Source of the DNA: Lantana camara
Lineage: Eukaryota; Streptophyta; Magnoliopsida; Lamiales; Verbenaceae
NCBI GenBank assembly: GCA_037501455.1
Contig: CM074857.1
Location: 122,127,501-122,191,500, forward strand
Reading direction: 5' to 3'
DNA: 64,000 nucleotides
The number at the start of each line of letters is the position of its first letter. Positions within the stretch are counted from its first letter, which is position 1. The notes under the pieces are model-generated. The model made no database searches and had not been told where the DNA came from. It saw only the letters and a program-made list of their open reading frames with translations. Shown in pieces: positions 1 through 11,239 of this stretch. The position numbers and the translations under genes are program-made.

Positions 1-640
1 TAAACAAAATAAAAGGCTGTATGTATATATATTTGTCTTTTTCCAGGCTCTGTGGTTACAAAGATTTCACTTTTCAGCTAAGATTTTTGGTTCATAAATC
101 TATGAGAAAACAAGCTCTATGGCATTTTCAAACATTTCGAGAAACCCTAGAAACTATGGATCAACATGAAAGATGAGAACCCGGATTAATGGGAATTTGA
201 ACCGTAAAGAATGGGTTTGAACTTTGAAGCTGGCAAGTAGCAGAAATTAGTGCAAGTGGAATTTGAAAACATATGTAGAAGACAGATTCTTGCAACTATT
301 AAACGAGAATCTAAGAGTTCAATGGATCTTAAAATCATGAATTTGGGTTACCCTCAGGAAAAATCCCATCAGGAAAAATAACACAGACAACATACATATG
401 TTCTTACACAAAAATGGCATGAAACTAAAGCCCAATGCAGACGAAACATGCTACAAGCATCCAAAACACACACATACAGAAAGAAATTATGAATTCAGAA
501 AACAAAAGGTACAAAGAGAACATAAATGGCATAAGAAAGGATCCACACACCTTATTCCCCGCATGAGAAAACCTAGGCAAAGTTCAAAGGGGTAAATCTT
601 AGAATAGGGTTCTTGAAACAAGAAAAGCAAAAGGAAAATT
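1..640. other. Flank downstream of MIR167, no gene seen
   Basis: No open reading frame here has the character of a real protein. Relative to the minus-strand MIR167 hairpin this is the downstream side, so it probably holds the 3' part of the primary transcript and its polyadenylation region. No splice or poly(A) site could be fixed. Confidence 0.4.
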
Positions 641-644
641 AGGG

Positions 645-765
645 CTTTCTTTTTCGCACAACCGGCATCAGGTGAAGCTACCACATGATCTGATCTTTCC
701 TCAACAAGGACGAAGGTTTAGATCATGCTGGCAGCTTCAACAGACGCTGCTGCACGATGAACAAT
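645..765 (-). ncRNA. MIR167: miR167 precursor hairpin
   Basis: The minus strand carries the complete 21-nt canonical plant miR167 (the miR167a form, beginning TGAAGCTGCC) at 739 down to 719, on the 5' arm of a hairpin. The 3' arm at 691 down to 671 reads as the miR167 star (beginning AGATCATGTGG), and the two strands pair with the usual 2-nt 3' overhangs. The loop is short (692-718), and the lower stem continues into about 740-760 against about 655-670. In plants miR167 guides AGO1 cleavage of AUXIN RESPONSE FACTOR 6 and 8 mRNAs and so tunes auxin responses in flowers and roots. A perfect mature sequence together with a star on the opposite arm makes a chance match very unlikely. The extent of the primary transcript is not known. 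Confidence 0.95.
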
Positions 766-1247
766 ATTGGAACAATCAAGAATTCTTGTCAATTAGAAGA
801 ACAAGATTAAATTTAGAGAGGAGAATAGTAATGCAAGAAAGATGAGAAATTTGATTTCTTCATCTGTCTGCAGAATGTCTTGGCCACGGAAGAAGAGAGT
901 GGCTGCATATGGGGTATAAATAGAGGAAAGGAAATGAAAGGGGAATATGGTTTTAGCGGATAAAAGATAAGAGAATTGGTGAAGGAAAAAAGCTACGGAA
1001 TTAAAAGCCATATATTAATGACAACAAAAATTTAATAAAAACGTATTCGAGTGTGGTCCCAAATGATGCAAATTGAATATTGTCACGCCACCACCTCCAC
1101 CATGCAAGATTGCAGACAAGTTTGTGAGATTTTCTATATTTTTTTTGTAAGAGCATTTATTGACTTTAGGGTTGGAAGCTAAGGGTGGGGGACCCTCTCT
1201 CTCTTTCAAAATTGTGCATATTTAGGTTTAATTTGAATAGAAATAAT
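766..1247 (-). promoter_or_regulatory. Probable MIR167 upstream/promoter region
   Basis: This stretch lies directly upstream of the hairpin on the minus strand and has no coding sequence. A TATA-like stretch reading TAATATATGG on the minus strand lies at about 1009-1018, at a plausible distance for a pri-miRNA start 20-30 bases further on. A second TATA-like sequence near 915 reads better on the plus strand. Neither start is proven. Confidence 0.35.
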
Positions 1248-1672
1248 TACGGCTAACAACCCTCCATTTAAGTTTAATGGTAATACAATTCATCTAAATC
1301 AGAAAATTATATTTTAATTCCTAACTTTTGAGAATCGTTTATGGTCTCTGATATTCGTTAGGGACCCGTTATGTCATTTCAAAAGTACTCCCGATTATTT
1401 TAATTTGGTTTGTGACTCTATGGATTGTGTTGTTAAATTGATAATTTGTAGGGATCATTTTATTTATATTTGTAAACTTCAGGGATGATTTTGTAATTTT
1501 TTATCATATATTCAATGTAACATTCATACAAACTGTCAGGGGCATAAGTGTATTTTTATAAATTTCGTAAAGTACCTCAAACAAAACAAGATTTATAGGA
1601 ATTAAAATATAATTTCTCGATGTAAATGAATTGCATTGTGTGATTAGCTAATTTTAGGGTAGTCAGATATAA
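1248..1672. mobile_element. MITE, copy 1 (inverted-repeat element)
   Basis: An AT-rich element whose two ends are inverted copies of each other over roughly 40 bp. The left end near 1281-1320 (AATACAATTCATCTAAATC and on) matches the reverse complement of 1605-1645. It has no coding capacity. A second, diverged copy in the same orientation lies at 2321-2680. The outer borders are approximate because no clear target duplication was found. The family was not identified. Confidence 0.6.
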
Positions 1673-2256
1673 ATGACTCTTTTGAATAATATCCAACTCA
1701 TCAAGAAAATGGTTTTTGATGTTCATTGTGCCTAATCTTGTGAAGAAAATTCAAGAGGGTTGTGTGTGTATATTTGTGTGGCATATGTAATTACAATTGG
1801 GATCTAAAAGGGCCAAAAGAATTATACGCAAGAAAATTTGGTAAGAGGGGACCATATACATAGATAGTTTTGTTTTCATAGCCTAAATTGTTTATATTTG
1901 AAGGGTTGCAGGTATACACATAAGTAGAAATTGGAATTGAAATTAAAGAGCATCTCTCACCGACCTACAATAATCTATGGGAATCACTATCAATATTATT
2001 TTCCTTCAACTTATGCAATTAATGAATTTCCCTTTGAAAATCTTTTGTTTGTGCAGTTCCAATTGCAGATCCCTCCTGAATTGCCATTTCTTGGATATAT
2101 ATACACTTATTGCTAATCAATTAATTCATTGCATTGGAGCCAGCTGGATAGTTAAAAATCAAGTTCTAAACTCATACATATTGTCATCTGCTGCAGATTA
2201 CAAAGAAAATGACTTGTGATTGTGAATCCTGCTTCCAATTAGTATAGTTGTATCAA

Positions 2257-2287
<31 letters not shown>

Positions 2288-2320
2288 TAAATAATTACTT
2301 CTAACTTCTTTGTATTAATT
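1673..2320. other. Non-coding stretch between MITE copies
   Basis: No supported gene. It contains a short TA microsatellite at about 2264-2287. Short open frames here have no recognisable protein character. Confidence 0.4.
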
Positions 2321-2680
2321 CGGCCTAATTACAATACAGTTATTTAGATCGAGAAATTACATTTTAATCCCTAATTTTTTAGAATCATTTATGGCCCCTG
2401 ACATCCGTTAGGGTTCCATTTCGATTTATTTAATTTGATTTGTAAATTCAGGAATTGTGGTGTTAAACTCATAATTTGTATGAATCATTTTGTTTATATT
2501 TGTAAAATTTATGGATGATTTTGTAATTTTGTGATATATTCAATAAAACATTCATATAAACCATCAGGGGCATCAGTGTACTTTTACAAATTCCGTTAGG
2601 GACCTCAGACCAAACCAGACTTACATAGATTAAAATGTAATTTTTTGATCTAGATAGATTGCTATGTAATTAGACCTAAA
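2321..2680. mobile_element. MITE, copy 2 (inverted-repeat element)
   Basis: Second copy of the element at 1248-1672. The left terminal segment (about 2326-2375) is an inverted match to the right terminal segment (about 2630-2676), and both contain TTACATTTTAAT. The internal sequence follows copy 1 throughout with many substitutions. Non-coding. Confidence 0.65.
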
Positions 2681-3079
2681 TGCAGAATAGTCAACATAAA
2701 TCACCCTATATATTAAATAACTAGTGTATGCCCCGTGCTATGCACGATAATAATATAGAGTATCTTATTTATAATATTAGCTATAAATATATAAATGTAT
2801 TAGTTCACTACACGAAATTTAATAACAAAGATAAAAATATATAATTCTAGTCGATTAATTATTACACATATAAATCAAACATACAAAATAACACAAAAAT
2901 GACTAACACAAACATAATGTAGTTAATGTTTAAGTAAATTATTTAGATTGAAGAAACAATAAATATAATAAAATCCTTAGTAAGCTATAAATTAATCAAT
3001 GAAACAATTGAAATAAAAATGTAATAAAATTATAAATACCGAATATGATAATAAATATTTTGAGACAAAAAATAAAGAT

Positions 3080-3470
3080 CACATGGGTAATATGCTAATA
3101 ACAATAAATACATAATTATCATTGAACAAATCAAAGTATAAAATTACCTTTTCACAATCGGTACTTGAACAAAATTTAAAAAAAAAATATTTCTCTATTA
3201 AAGATATGGAGAAAAAAATTATAATTTCAAAAATATATATAAATAATAAATATTTTATCATTCAACGAAAATATGTATAAAATTACCTTCTCATTGCTGG
3301 AACTTGAACAAAACCTCAAAACAAAGGAAAAAAATTAAAATTTAGTATACAAATAAATACCATAAATTGAAATAAAAATACATCGTGGATATGGAAGGAA
3401 AAAATCTTACCTTTTGGTTCATAAAAGACCTTCTTACAATTGGTTCTTGAATTTGAACTAAATCCATGGT
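3080..3470. repeat. Degenerate tandem units in H1 (about 150-170 bp)
   Basis: Three diverged copies of one module recur, each carrying AAAATTACCTT or a close variant followed by a segment like GAACTTGAACAAAA (near 3145, 3280 and 3405). They probably reflect internal amplification in the Helitron. Boundaries are approximate. Confidence 0.5.
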
Positions 3471-3839
3471 ATTAATATATAATATAACTTATAATATTAA
3501 ATATGAATTTTGTACATTAAAACAATTTTAAAATAACTAAATCATATAGAAGAAAATATAATCCATGTCATATATATTTTTTGTAAATTCCACCGAAAAA
3601 AATATTTTTTATAAATAATAAATAAATTACTGCTAAAATAAAATTTTATTGCTTTAATATACTCAATTTGAATTGAATAAAAGAAAATATAGAAATTATG
3701 AGAAACTTACTTAATAATGGAAGAAACAAAAATTAAGCAAAAATAAAGGAAGAAACAAAGATTAAGCAAAAAAACATTTAGTTATACTGTACAAATAAAG
3801 GAAGAAACAAAGATTTAGAAAAAAATTTAAAAAAAAAAG

Positions 3840-4257
3840 ATAAAACCTAATTACAAATGGATAATTAATAACGTGAAAAACACTTAGTTATACTATAGAA
3901 ATCGTAAATAAAAAAATGTTAAAGCAAAAGAAATAAAAAAAATGCGAAAAATATATATAAGATTTAATTTGTCAAATAATATTAAAAATTTTACCATGTA
4001 GAAATGAAAAAACTCCAAAATTTTAAAACTGTTCATAAAAACTTCAAATAAAATAAGATAGATAACCCAAACTTTGGAAAGAAAAACATAAAACCTAATA
4101 AATAATTGATAAATAACGTGATGAAAAATTCTAAGTAGTAGAAATGAAAAAACTCCAAAATTTTAAAACTGTTCATAAAAACTTCAAATAAAATAAGATA
4201 GATAACCCAAACTTTGGAAAGAAAAACATAAAACCTAATAAATAATTGATAAATAAC

Positions 4258-4305
<48 letters not shown>

Positions 4306-4930
4306 GATTTCGATTCTCAAATAGCAAAAGTGCCGGATCTTCAGCTGCCTGCAAAGATATCCTTGCACTCTTCCAATTTTGAGATAGAAACTTTAATATA
4401 TGAAAATAGAAAAACAGCAAAATTCCAAACGATTCGTTAAAAATTTAAAATGAAATAAAATACATAACTAAAATGTGGAAAGAAAAATATAAAACTCAAT
4501 AGCAAATTGAAAATTGACGTGAAAAAAAATCGAAAAATAACGTGAAAAACACTTAGTTATAGAAAAAAATCGAAAAATAATGTGAAAAACCACAAATAAA
4601 AAATATTAAAGTAAAAATTCCAAATATTAGAAATTTTAATATGTAGATCGAAATAGAAAAACTTCAAAATTCCAAACATTTCATGAAAAAGTTAGTATGA
4701 AATAAAAAAGATATAACCCAGAAATTGGAAAGAAAACATAAAATCGAATAACAAATCGAAAAAGAATATGAAAAACACCCAATTATAATACAAAAATCAT
4801 AAACAAAAAAGATTAGAACAAAAGAAGTTCATATTGGAAAAATTAATATGCAGAACTGAAAAAACTCCAAAATTTCAAATCATTCGTAAAAAACTTAAAA
4901 TGAAATAAGATAAATAACTCAAAAAAATAA
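3840..4930. repeat. Tandem repeat array in H1, including an exact 120-bp duplication
   Basis: Positions 4001-4120 and 4141-4260 are identical over 120 bases, giving a 140-bp period. Around them at least three more diverged units recur (near 4400-4520, 4640-4770 and 4850-4930). Shared landmarks are AAAACTCCAAAATT, GGAAAGAAAAACATAAAA and ACGTGAAAAACACTTAGTTA. A TA microsatellite at 4263-4304 interrupts the array. Confidence 0.85.
4263..4304. repeat. TA microsatellite
   Basis: About 21 uninterrupted TA dinucleotides directly after the second copy of the exact 120-bp duplication. Confidence 0.95.
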
Positions 4931-5629
4931 TTAATGAAAATTTAATACGCAATTAGTAAGCACAAAATTGAGCACCGACAAATAACTTACTTTTCTTTAG
5001 AAGAGTTCCCTTCTTCTCTCTAATTTTCAATCATTTGATTAAAGAAAGTTGAGATATGAAGTTCATATTTCTCGCCAGCAATGGAGATTTGTATCAGAAA
5101 AATACTTAAAAGAGAAATTTAAAAAATGATACAAAAACCTAACGATAACATGTAAATACATAAAAAAGTTAACTATATATTCTATTAATTTGGTAGATCA
5201 CTATAATTAAGCTAGCATGCATTAAGAAATTCCATTTTATATGGATAGAAATTCAAAAAATAAAAAATTAACTATCAAAAATTGTTACATATGCAATAAT
5301 GCTAACCGATAGATTTTATGGAAATATATAATTTGAGGCAAATTAGAAGGTATTAATTACTTAATATAAACTTAACATTTATTATTTATATGTCAATTAG
5401 TAATTTTATGAGAAAAATTCATGGGTTAATATTCAAGAGACAATGATTTTTTTTTTCTCTGATTTGGTAAGATGTTAATAAAAATTCTATTTGGTCAAGA
5501 TTTTACATATATAAAATCACCATATATAAACTCATTATCAATTTTAAATCTTAAATTTATGAAAATTGACAATAAATTAGGGATTGATTGATATCTTTTA
5601 TGTATATAATCAAATAATAAAAATCTAAT

Positions 5630-5791
5630 GGGAAAATTGCAAAATCGGGATACCAAGTCCCCCTATTTTGCATTCCAAGGACAGTTCATTTTTCGGTGGC
5701 AAAATAGCCCTGCATCTCCAAAAATTGGCAATTTAGGGACAATTTTGGCCGGAAACCGCCCGACCCTACCTGAATACCCGACGACGTGTCC
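5630..5791 (+). repeat. Left terminal inverted repeat of the MULE
   Basis: 162-bp terminal repeat matching the reverse complement of 11078-11239 with about three differences. In MULEs the TIR is the transposase binding site and often carries the promoter of the adjacent gene; the transposase start lies about 330 bp inward. Confidence 0.95.
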
Positions 5792-6120
5792 ATGTGTGCT
5801 AACAGACCTGCATACGTGTCTTGAATGCTGAGGTGGATTGAAAAATATGGCCACATAACCAAATACGTGGCAGGAAAATACTCTGTTATGGAAACCAAAA
5901 ATTTGTAAATAAAGGGCTATTATTTTAATGTAACGGAGCCACTACCAAGACAATATTTGCTGAATTATAAAATTGTATCTTGATTCACCCAAGAAAACTT
6001 TATCTTCCCCACAACAACGAAGCAGAAATCTGTTCACCTTCTGCCCAAGGAAAACCCTTCCCCGATCTTCTGCAGAAGGCTTGTGAATCTTAGCTGCGGA
6101 GTACTCCACCATCTAGTAAG

Positions 6121-9100
6121 ATGGTCCGAGTTCGTACGGCTGGTATGGAGAAGCTTCCTCCCCCTCTTTACCGTAAGTCGCAACCCAAAAAATGAGTGGT
6201 CCCTTGTGCTTTATTTGTTTGTATGTGAAATTGGGTATCTTTTTTATTGTTCATGCTTTGTCCATACTCGCACATTTATCGATTATCGGTGCTGTAACTA
6301 TTAAAGTACTCGTAGTGCAGAATATTTGTTGTCCCTTTTGGGTCCACCTTGCTAATTTGTGTTGGTTTTGTTGGAACACTACAGATCCGGAGTCCTCAAC
6401 CATAACTTTAGCAATTTGTTATGGGGGACAGATAGAAAGTGGCGAGTACGTTGGGGGTAAGGTAAGGAAGCTTGATTATGTGGATAGTATTAAGTTGAAT
6501 TTCAGCTCACTTGACGAGTATGTGCAAGATGTAGTGAGAGAGAGCAGCAAAAAAGAAGTTTACACTGCCGTGTCAACTGGGTTTACAAAGTTGTCCTCTG
6601 ATAAAGACCTGAGACTTTATGCAAGCAAATATCTGAAGAAGAGTAGAGAGTATTTGCTGTTTATTCAGGTTGTGGACAATGACAAAGTGGATGACACAAA
6701 AAAAAAGGAGTCTACGGATAAAAAAGAACATGCAGGGGAGGTTGATCTAGGTGCTGAAGAAGTAGTTGCTGACTTAGGTGCTGAAGAAGTAGTTGCTGAC
6801 TTAGGTGATGAAGGTAATAGGGTCGAGCATAGCCAAGATTGGATTGAACATGGTGCAAACAATGAAAAGAATGGTGCTGAAAGGGAGAGCAGTGTGGAAT
6901 TTTTCAGTAGGGTTGAGAATACTCAAGAGTGGATTGACGAGTACAACCGTAGATATCCAGGAAACCAAAACTCTGAACCACATGAAACCGAAGAAGATGA
7001 TGAGTATGAAATGGAGAGTGTGAGTGATACAACTGAGGATGACAGATGGTATGATGACATTGTGGAGGATGACATTGAACCTCATTTTACTGTGGAGAAG
7101 GATAATGAGGATGATTGTCACTACTTAAATTATGATGAAATAGTACCTGATTCTGAATCCGACGATGATTTCGAGATGCCCTCAGCTGGTGAATCAGGTG
7201 GTGAAGCATCCAATGATGACAACCTGTACTCAGATAATGTTGCTTCCAATGCCGAGATAGGAGCTAAGGAAGATGAGGATGCAGATGTTGAGGGGAGCTT
7301 AGATGAATGGTCTGAGGATGATGTTGTAGGTGACGATGATGATGATTTAGACATGGCGAAGATTTCAGATGATGAAAATCAGAAGCCTCAACTCCCAGCT
7401 TTCAATCCATGTAACTTATTTGATCCTGAATTTGAGGTAGGTCAGACCTTTGCTAACCAAAAGTTGTTCAAAAAATGTGTTGCTAGTTTTGCAATCAAGA
7501 CACGTCGAAGCTTGGACTGTAGCAAAAGTGATAGCCAAAGGGTGTATGTCAAGTGTGCAGTCAGAAGATGCCCTTTCAAAATGAATGCTATCAAGATTCC
7601 TTCAAAGGAATTCGCTTTTGTTTTGAGGGAAATGAATCCAGTTCATACATGTGGTGAATCATTCCATGTCAAGAATTTAAAAACACCATGGCTAGCAGAG
7701 AGATTTGTTCATCACTGGAAAATTAATGCTAAAAGGTGTGTGAAGGCTTGGAGACTTGAGGTTCAGCATGAGTTGGATGTCAGCATATCTACAGATCAAG
7801 CATATAGAGCAAAGAATCTGGCAACTCAAATGATTCAAGGAGACCTTGACTATCAATATTCAAAGCTATGGGACTATGCTGAGGAATTGAGAAGGACAAA
7901 TCCTGGCTCAACTGTTATATTGGGAACAGATGGTGATGATGGTGAGTTGCGGTTTTCTAAATTCTATGTATGCTTTAGTGCTCAGAAAAATGGTTTCAAA
8001 CACTACAGGCCAATGATTGGGGTTGATGGCTGCCATCTAAAGGGACCACATGCAGGGGTGTTACTTACTGCAGTAGGGGTAGATCCAAATGACAATGTAT
8101 ACCCTTTGGCTTATGCTGTTGTCTCATCTGAGACAAAAGACAATTGGATTTGGTTCTTCACTGTACTGAAATCAGACCTTCAGCTACAAAGTGGAATGGG
8201 CCTTACTTTCATGTCTGACAAGCAGAAAGGTCTGATATATGCCTTACCTGAGGTATTTCCAGCAGCTGAACAAAGGTTTTGTGTTAGGCACTTGATTACC
8301 AACATGAATTCTGCTGGTCACAAAGGCTTACTCTTGAAGAATGCAATATGGAAAGCAGCTGAATGTAGTACAGTCGGTGAGTTCAAATCTGCATTGAATG
8401 AAATCAAAGACAAGTTCCCGGATGCTGCTGATTGGCTCAAAGACAAACCTCCTTCAGAATGGAGCAAGAGTCACTTCTTGGAAACATCAAAATGTCATCA
8501 GCTAAGCAATAACTCATGTGAATCCTTTAATAGCAGCATATTGGATGCTAGAGTGAAGCCTATTCTCACAATGCTTGAATGGATTAGAGAATATTTAATG
8601 AAGAAATGACAGAAGTGCAGGGATCTTGCTGAGGAATGGGATGGTATGTACTACTTACTTGAATTGTCTATGCATGAAGAAAAAAGTTGGCATAGTTTAT
8701 TGTTATTTGATGTTGATTTTTGTTTGGTAGGTCTGTTCTGCCCAAAAGTAGAGCAAGCACTGGAAATGCATGGGAAAAAAGTAGGCGGCTGCAGGCCAAT
8801 AAAAGCTTCTAGGGCTCATTTTCAAATTCAAAGCATCGATGGCCAGTTTGCTTTGGACCTAGATGCCAGAACTTGCTCTTGTAGGAAGTGGCAATTAACG
8901 GGTATTCCTTGCAGACATGCACTCAGTGCTATCTATGATCAAAAGTTAGATGAAACAGAGTTTGTAGATTCTTGTTACTTAGTGAGCAATTATAAAGATG
9001 CATATTCTGGAATAATTATGCCCATTAGTGGCCAAGAAGTTTGGGGATCTACAATGTTCATACCTCCACTTCCCCCTAACTTTGGGAGAAGAAAAGCTGG

Positions 9101-9955
9101 TAGACCTGCCATACTGAGGAGGAGAGGTCCAGATGAGCCAAACCCAAAAAGAAAGAAAAGGGCCAGAGGTAGAGGGTCTGGAAAGCATAATGGGACTGAG
9201 AGGTTGAGAAGATTTCAAGAGACCATTCACTGCAGTATATGCGGAGGTGCAGGCCATAACGCTTTGTTTTGTAAAGACTTACCAGATAGTGCAAAGGCCA
9301 AGCTAGAGAGACTGAAGAGAAGGGCATGGGCTGTAAGTTTTGTTACGTTTATATATCATCATTGCTTGCAATTTTTGTAGATCCTTACAAATTAATAAAT
9401 TTTATTGCAGGAGATAGGTGAACCATCAAATGTTGCTGATTTGGGAACAGAAAGTGGGCCTCAGCAACCTAATGATGTGGTATAAAAAGCTTTATGTTGT
9501 TGTGTCATTTAATCTTATGATAATATGTTTTTCCAAAGTTCACAAAGTAAGTATTTTTGTAGGATGCACATGACATTTTACCACTAGCACCTGTATCAAC
9601 TGAAGCAGAAGATGATGGCCCAACACAGACAACTGTTATTGATCTCATTTACTCACTCCCACAGCAACCAACACAGAATGGGCCTACAATGTATGAACAA
9701 CTCAGAATGGGCACCCAAACAGCTGATGATGAAGCAATCAGGACCACAATTTCTGCCATTGGTACCAACAAAAGAAAGGGCAGACAAACTCAAAGGGTTA
9801 AACTTAGAATCCCCCCTACAATGGTTGAGCAAAGCGTTATCATGTCCCAACAAAGTGTTTGCAGCAGTGCCACACCTCAAGACAAAGTGATTGTCAAGAA
9901 AGGTGGGAGAAAATTCATATCCCTGTCAGCTGCTCCATCCAGTACACAGCCTTAG
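6121..9955 (+). pseudogene. MULE transposase (mudrA-like), one in-frame stop
   Basis: Cut-and-paste transposase of the surrounding MULE. The model has five exons: 6121-6172, 6385-8643, 8731-9332, 9411-9479 and 9563-9955, all joined in frame by GT-AG introns (1,125 codons in all). In order it shows a PB1-like N-terminal region (residues about 19-115), a long acidic linker, a MuDR DNA-binding region (FDPEFEVGQTF onward, about 365-450), and the DDE-type MULE transposase domain (IGVDGCHLKG near base 8020, MSDKQKG near 8214, NNSCESFN near 8510). These are followed by a SWIM zinc finger (CSCRKWQLTGIPCRHAL, about 8873-8920), a basic nuclear-localisation-like stretch and a CCHC knuckle (CSICGGAGHNALFC). 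Codon 759 is TGA at 8607-8609, where the family has a sense codon; a CGA to TGA change would explain it. Otherwise the frame is intact, so the copy is recently dead or needs readthrough. The start at 6121 is preferred because its exon splices in frame onto the PB1 region. Confidence 0.93.
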
Positions 9956-10305
9956 AATGCAATTTCATGTGAAACTAAGTATTGAATGTCTGACCAAAAC
10001 TTTGAATATTTAATTTTTGTTGGTCAATGGTGTTTTGTAAGGGTTTAGGAATCAAACTTGTATTTTGTAAGGTGAAACTTGAACACCTTTTTGATGGTTC
10101 ATTTTGTATTTTGAAATATATTTCATTCTATAAAGTCACTACAACTGCTTGCTAGGCTATGAGACTGGTTTTTTTGTTACAACCACATACATGTACTAGT
10201 AACGTTGAACAGATTATAACCAAAATTAACAGGTTCAATTCATACCTGCCTGCTGGAATTACATAATATCATGGCTACAATACAAACTTTCAATAACATT
10301 CTAAG

Positions 10306-10791
10306 CTACACAAGGACTTTGACAACCAAAATACATAGAATAAACCCAACTGCACAACTAAGACCTATCAGCAGCAGCTTAATTGTGTCAATCTTCTGCT
10401 TGTACTCAACATCCCTTAGCCTCATTTCTTTGTCCTTCTCCATCAACTTAGCCTCCAATTTTTTCACTTCTTCTTCCAATTCTTCGTTTTTCCTGAGCAA
10501 CCCAGGTATAATTACTTATGCCCTTGCGCACATTTCATCATCAAACCACTGGAAGAAATTGCAGGACTGCAATGGGTTGAGAAAGAGATTATAAAAAATT
10601 ATACCATACTATCACACAAACCCAGGTCTTTAAAATTAAGATAACACACTTACCCTTTCAGCACAAGTGTAGAATCGCCTTCCGGGGTTGTTGTTCGTCC
10701 ACGATGTCCGCATAACCGTGCGTGCCCCACAAAGGCACCAACGCGGGTCGAAGTTGTGAAACCGGTGAGAGCTTGCGCTAGTCGACGGCAT
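10306..10791 (-). pseudogene. MULE-borne GRF zinc-finger, coiled-coil, membrane protein (one stop)
   Basis: Second gene of the MULE, antisense to the transposase. Exon 1 is 10791-10654 and exon 2 is 10566-10306, joined by a GT-AG intron (10653-10567) in phase 0. Exon 1 encodes a GRF-type zinc finger with the signature WCLCG, then TSWTNNNPGRRFYTC; exon 2 supplies the final SCNFFQWFDDE part. A TAA at 10518-10516 interrupts the frame. Beyond it the frame continues into a Lys/Glu-rich coiled coil (LLRKNEELEEEVKKLEAKL) and a hydrophobic membrane-like segment (LLLIGLSCAVGFILCILVV) at the C-terminus. Intact it would be about 132 residues. GRF-finger proteins with this layout are common in plant genomes. 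Its role in the transposon is unknown; a helper role like mudrB is only a guess. Confidence 0.85.
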
Positions 10792-11077
10792 CCAATTTCT
10801 TTGCGAAGGAAGATTGACAGCGGGTTCTTGGGATTTAGGGAAAGGTTCCCCCTTCTATGATTAGGGTTCTTAGCAAGATGTGGTGGGTATGAATCGGACC
10901 TCATTAAAATTAGGAGATATAAATAATATGTTTGAAGGCATGGATATAAGCGGGAGATTTTCCCTCCAAACGTTGCTTATGTGGAATGATTTTTTATTAA
11001 ATCAAAATGACACATATGCAGGTTTTGCGTAGTTGTACAAGGTGGTTTCAGAAAAGTGGTATTTTTTATGCCATGTA

Positions 11078-11239
11078 GGACACATCGTCGGGTATTCAGG
11101 TAGGGTCGGGCGGTTTCCGGCCAAAATTGTCCCTAAATTGCCAATTTTTGGAGATGCAGGGCTATTTTGCCACCGGAAAATGAACTATCCTTGGAATGCA
11201 AAATAGGGGGACTTGGTATCCCGATTTTGCAATTTTCCC
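11078..11239 (-). repeat. Right terminal inverted repeat of the MULE
   Basis: Inverted counterpart of 5630-5791 (162 bp, about 98% identical by eye). It is followed directly by the second copy of the 10-bp target duplication. Confidence 0.95.

Larger units (their letters stand above)
5630..11239 (+). mobile_element. Two-gene MULE (Mutator-like element) with long TIRs
   Basis: A 5,610-bp Mutator-like transposon. Its terminal inverted repeats, 5630-5791 and 11078-11239, are 162 bp each and differ at about three positions; both begin GGGAAAATTGCAAAATCGGG. The element is flanked by a perfect 10-bp direct repeat, AAAATCTAAT, at 5620-5629 and 11240-11249; 9-11 bp duplications are typical of MULEs. 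It sits inside Helitron H1. It encodes a mudrA-like transposase (plus) and a GRF zinc-finger protein (minus), arranged convergently. Near-identical TIRs and a perfect duplication point to a recent insertion, but both genes carry a stop codon. Confidence 0.97.

Noticed and set aside
4033..4440. Open frames with long Ile-Tyr runs
   Set aside because: They are translations of a TA microsatellite and Helitron repeats.
6192..6384. In-frame Met and hydrophobic stretch before the MULE transposase
   Set aside because: This segment fits an intron (GTAAGT at 6173, acceptor CTACAG ending at 6384); using it would add an odd hydrophobic leader to a nuclear protein.
10650..10904. Minus-strand 84-codon frame over the GRF exon
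   Set aside because: It is the wrong frame; the GRF signature appears in another frame that splices to exon 2.
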